64,000 nt of DNA, taken from positions 1,160,501 to 1,224,500 of the forward strand of contig NW_025408682.1 of the NCBI RefSeq assembly GCF_020360975.1. Direction: 5' to 3'. Of this stretch, positions 60,103 through 64,000 are shown piece after piece. The stretch comes from Hirsutella rhossiliensis. Its lineage: Eukaryota; Ascomycota; Sordariomycetes; Hypocreales; Ophiocordycipitaceae. The position numbers were made by a program, and so were the translations under genes. Below the pieces are notes generated by a model. That model saw only the letters and a program-made list of their open reading frames with translations. It was not told the origin of the DNA and ran no database searches. The stretch's first letter is position 1. Every line of letters starts with the position of its first letter.

Positions 60103-60299
60103 ATAGGTCTTATCTTTCTTTTATTTAGTTACGACTATCCTTCTCTCCTTTATCGTTAAGGTCTCGATAGAGTTATAGTTTAGTTTTATTTTCCTTAATA
60201 ATATTTAATAGGTAGTATAGATAGTTTTCCCCTATTCTCCTATTTTACTATTTTATATATAGTTATAGGATATTCGGGCGTGCCGATACGTTAACGAGT
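60103..60299. other. Gap between the fossil gene and Gypsy-C
   Basis: About 200 bp, T-rich on + (CTTTCTTTTATTTAG, TTTTCCCCTATTC). I see no coding. It would contain the 3' ends of both convergent genes, or a lost element boundary. Confidence 0.4.
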
Positions 60300-63200
60300 T
60301 AGTAGCGATTTAGTAGGGATTCGTTACCGATTTAGTAGCGTCTCCCTACGCTAGTAGGTTTCCCTACCTTACTTAGTCTTACGCCTCTTTTTCCTAGTTA
60401 GGCGAGCAGTATATTCTTTAATAAGGTCTTAGCTATTCGCTATATCTTCGGCCTCGACCTATTAGTTATACTTAGCTAGCTATCCTTTCTATTTAATAAG
60501 GAAAAAGGTATCGCTCTTAGATCTCTTTCGGTCTTTAATCTCTTAGACTTCTTATTTACCTTCGTCGTTCTCTAAGTCTAGTATTAGTAGGGTTTCGCTA
60601 TCTTTACGGGTGCCTTTACGCTCCTTTTATAGTTCTAAGAGACTAATATAGAAAACGTTATAGAGGCGTAAGTACTTCTTAGGGAGTATAAGACAATATA
60701 CTTACTTTCTAATAGCTTATAGGACCTAAAACGGTCTAATATACTTAGGTAAGAGTTTTCTTTTTTCGTCCTTAAGGTATAAGTTCTTTATTAATAATAC
60801 TATAAGGTCTCTTACTTTTAGTATAAGCGGTTAGTGCCTTAAATTATAGTATTTCGCTTACGATTCGATAGCCTTTCCCTAGTATTCCTTAAGCCTCTTT
60901 CGTAGCTCCTATAGCCTAGTAACTCTTACTCTTATTTTAGGTACCCCCCTTTAAATAATATCGTCCTCGGTATTAATATAGAAGTTTAGTTAGTAACCTA
61001 TTAACGCTTCGTTAGGTAATAACCCGGTTATCGCGTTCTTTATATTATTATATATAAATTAAGTAATACGTAGGAGTAACGCTTAGTTAGTTTATTCTAA
61101 GTTAGTAAAGCATCTTAAGTAGTGCTATATAGCTTAGTTTATTCGTTTTATTTACTTATTAGTTTATAGGTAAAATACCGTTGATAGCCTACGTTTTACT
61201 TATAAGATAAAATAGAGATCTAACTAGAACTTACTTATAAATAGGGACCCTCTATCTAAGACAATGCCTTTCGGAGGTCTATATACTAATTTAACTTAGT
61301 AATAGAATAATTCTACTAGCTCTAGGGCTATTATTATCTTAGAGATAGGAAAGAAGAGGTAATACTTAGTATATCGGTCTACGATTACTAAGATCGTATT
61401 AACGTCTTATCTATTATACTATACTTTAAGTAGACCTATAGTAAAGTCTATTAATAATTCTTCCTATAGTTATATAGGATATAGTAACGATTATATAGTA
61501 CTATAGGGGCGATGCCTCTTAGATACTATACCTTAATATACTAGGCATAACTAAACGTATTTATTTACGTCTTTCGTTATTCTATCCTAGTAGAAGTTCC
61601 TTACTAGTAGTTCGCTAGTGCGTTAGGAGCTAAAGTATCTTACTAACGGATCGTTATAGAAGAGCTATATTAGCTCTTACCGTAAGGCTGCCTCTAGAGG
61701 CACTACGATGCGACCCTTCTATAGTAGTAGTCTATCTAAGCGTATTAACTAAAAACCCTTCCCTTTCGAGAAGTCTTTAGTCTCCTTTAGCCTACTAATC
61801 GCTGCGTTAACCGACTAAGTACGTTTTAGTAACTCTAGTAACGGTTCTAGAACTTCTACTATATAAACATTTATATAGTAGGCCGCTTCTTTAGCGGTCT
61901 TCCTTAAAAGTAACTATTTATAACTAGCTCTCTCTTTAGCCTAATCGGCTAATCGTTTAGGTCTCGCGCCCGAATTATTATAGTTTCGCTATAAATAAGC
62001 TTATATATTTTCCTTATATAAAGGCACTTTACTACGCTTATATTAACTCGAGGTTAAGTATCTCTTTACCTATAAAAACGCCTCGTTATTTCTCCGTATA
62101 GATACGGTGTTAATAGTAGCTAGCTTCGCTTATAGCTCCGGTAATAGTTCCGTAGACGGGGGCTTCTCGCCCTTATATCTAGGTATTCTCGATAGCGCGT
62201 CTACCGGGTTAGATTTACCTATACGATACTTAATCGTAAAGTCGAATAGTGCTAAATATATATACTATCTTACTTACCTCCTATTTAGGGAGGTCTAGTA
62301 TATAAACGTCTAGAGGTTATAGTAGTCCGATAATACCTTTACTTTATACGCTGCCCCTTCGACGTAATATCGCTAGTATTTAAATAACTTAACGATAGCG
62401 AAGAGTTCTTAGTCTAAAATACTATAATTAAGTTCGGCTTTAGTAAACTTCCTTAACTAGAATACGATCGGATAGTAACGTCCTTCGTTATTAGGTTAAG
62501 AGATAATCCTTACTATCGCGAATTGCGATATATCTATTTCGATACGAATATATCTTTCCGGATCGTAATATCGGAGGAGTAGGGCTCCTTAAAAAGCATC
62601 CTTAAGAGCCTAAAACGCTGCCCTTTCGGTAAGGTTTAGCTCTATACTCCCTAGCTTCTTCCCGTTCTTACTCCCTTTTAGTAATATAGTTAAGGGCGCT
62701 ATAACTCCTAAATACCTATATATAAATCGTCGGTAAAAATTATAGAACCTAAGGAAAACCTAAATATTATAGTAGGTTATAGGTTTAGGCTATTAAGCTA
62801 TTGCCTCTACCTATCGAGGGTCTATCGATACCCTATCGATAGATAAAATAAACCTAAGGAACTTAACTAACTATTAATAGAAGATATACTTTAATAGTTT
62901 TATATAGAGCTCTATAGCCCTTAACCTTTCTATTACTTATTATAAGTATTTAGTATATTCTTCTCTTATCTTAGAGTATATAAGGATATTATCGAGGTAG
63001 ACTACGTAGATTATATCTATAAGCCCCTTAAGCGCCTAATAGATATAGCTTTAAAACGTAGCTAGTGCGTTAGTAAGTCTAAAAGGCATTACTAGGTATT
63101 CGAAATATCTATAACGCGTTTAAAAAGCGGTCTTCTATTTATCTCCTTCTTAAATTCGAATACGTTAATACGCATTCTATATATTAATCTTAGAAAAATA

Positions 63201-64000
63201 CTTAGCTCCTTAATAGCGGTTAATAATCTCCGAAATAAGGGGTAAAGGGTACCGATTCTTTTATATAACCCGGTTAAGTCCTCGGTAGTCTATATATAGC
63301 CGTAAGGTACTATCCTTTTTTAGAACGAAAAGGATAGGCGCCCTAGCTAGGCTCTTTAACTCCTAGATTATTTTCCTTTTTATCGCGTCTTAGATCTAGT
63401 CGCGTAATACTTAGAGTTCCCTTTACGATAGAGGGTAAATCGGTCTATAAGGAGGTTCTATATTAAGGATTAAATTAATTAAGTGATCCGTTCCCTTTCT
63501 AGCTAGTAATAAATCGGATTTATTAGCTAAGAAGGTATCTTTAAACTAGTAAAGAGTTAGTAGGATTTCGGCCTATTCTTCCTATAGAATCCCTTTATCT
63601 TTATCTTTATCTAGTAGCGGGATTAGCTTAGGATTAAGCGCTATTATATATACCCTTACTTCGTTCTTATATTCCTAAAGGAATCTACGGGGATTCTATA
63701 GGGTTTCGCTGCCTAGTTAATACTTAAACTACTACTATCGTTTCTATAAGATAATATAGATATATTTATCCTCTAAGGTAGTAACTAATAAAAGGATTAG
63801 TACCCGATCGTTTAGCGTTAACTTATCGGTACCGATATAGAAACGAGTAATTATCTTTTTAGTGCCCCTTATATCTATTATTCGGAGCAGCACTAACTAT
63901 ACTCTATACTCCCTTACCTTACTATTATTAAGCCCTAATAACTTAAGGTATAATAGCGCTACTTATAGCAATCCCTATTATTAGGTAAAGTATACGTCTA
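60300..64000 (-). pseudogene. Gypsy-C pol with chromodomain (chromovirus), RIP-mutated, runs off the window
   Basis: Minus strand, in order from the window end. Reverse transcriptase is at about 63.4-62.9 kb (APILFVLKKDS, YIDYRGLN, NRYPLPLISEII, YFEYLVMPFRLTNALATF). RNase H is at about 62.6-62.3 kb (NYSILDQELFAIVKLFKY). Integrase core is at about 61.45 kb (NTILVIVDRYTKYYLFF) and its C-terminal part at about 60.7 kb. A chromodomain relic at about 60.5 kb reads FFLIK, stop, KG, with stops at Trp positions. RT-RH-IN-chromodomain order defines a chromovirus-type Ty3/Gypsy element. Gag and protease would lie beyond 64000. No 3' LTR was fixed; the 57895-58220 repeat is a candidate. Confidence 0.85.

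Larger units (their letters stand above)
21340..64000. other. AT-rich, RIP-mutated retrotransposon block
   Basis: From about 21.34 kb composition changes within a few hundred bases from GC-rich to TA-rich. CA and TG are almost absent while TA is very frequent and CG is partly retained (e.g. GCGCGGAGGCCGC near 22015). That is the expected result of C-to-T change at CpA on both strands. Conceptual translations of the retroelement frames are interrupted by TAA/TAG where Gln or Trp is expected. Only a few short open frames survive, all fragments of retrotransposon proteins or shadows. The block continues past the window end. Confidence 0.92.

Noticed and set aside
62107..62298. Short + strand open frame with an ATG
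   Set aside because: Antisense to the Gypsy-C RNase H/integrase region; chance survivor in RIP DNA.
21340..64000. CRISPR, bacterial or organelle origin for the AT-rich block
   Set aside because: No regular spacer-repeat array. The composition is explained by RIP, and the identifiable coding pieces are mostly fungal LTR retrotransposon domains.

Overview
This window looks like chromosomal DNA of a filamentous ascomycete (Pezizomycotina; Hypocreales or a relative is my guess). The reasons are short GT-AG introns with CTAAC/CTAAT branch sites, CT-rich stretches before start codons, a DUF1279/Nat2-type mitochondrial protein, and a long block of retrotransposons carrying the signature of repeat-induced point mutation (RIP: CpA to TpA on both strands).

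The window has two compartments. From 1 to about 21.34 kb the DNA is GC-rich and not RIP-mutated. It holds three credible host genes: a small protein at 337-666 (-), a three-exon DUF1279/Nat2-like gene at 9774-10774 (-), and a two-exon gene for a disordered protein of unknown function at 12232-13989 (+). About 9 kb between the first two has no convincing gene. At the right edge of this compartment is a nested pair of DNA transposons with target-site duplications (TSDs) still readable. A hAT element (14682-20787; 8-bp TSD CCTACGAA, 22-bp terminal inverted repeats) was invaded by a Mutator-like element, MULE (17267-20643; 10-bp TSD GGTAGGGCAT, perfect 71-bp inverted repeats). Both transposase genes are broken by frameshifts but are not RIP-mutated.

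From about 21.34 kb to the end the DNA is AT-rich and almost empty of CA and TG dinucleotides, so nearly every ATG, CAA, CAG and TGG codon is gone. It is a stack of dead LTR retrotransposons. Gypsy-A (22403-42083, coding on -) contains Copia-B (24962-37401, +), whose reverse transcriptase is split by Copia-A copy 1 (29241-35289, -). Gypsy-B (-) is split by Copia-A copy 2 (44312-50363) and copy 3 (50950-57383). Copy 3 carries a late, nearly RIP-free solo LTR (53953-54520) in the opposite orientation. The right end is the pol region of a chromodomain Gypsy (Gypsy-C, -).

The most unusual item is at 58530-60102. It is a RIP-mutated but still readable three-exon gene on the + strand, with two well-formed introns and a promoter-like leader, convergent with Gypsy-C. 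Every in-frame stop I found is TAA or TAG, as expected from mutated Gln and Trp codons. I do not recognise the protein.

Nothing was computed: all reading was by eye, and domain edges in the RIP block are approximate.
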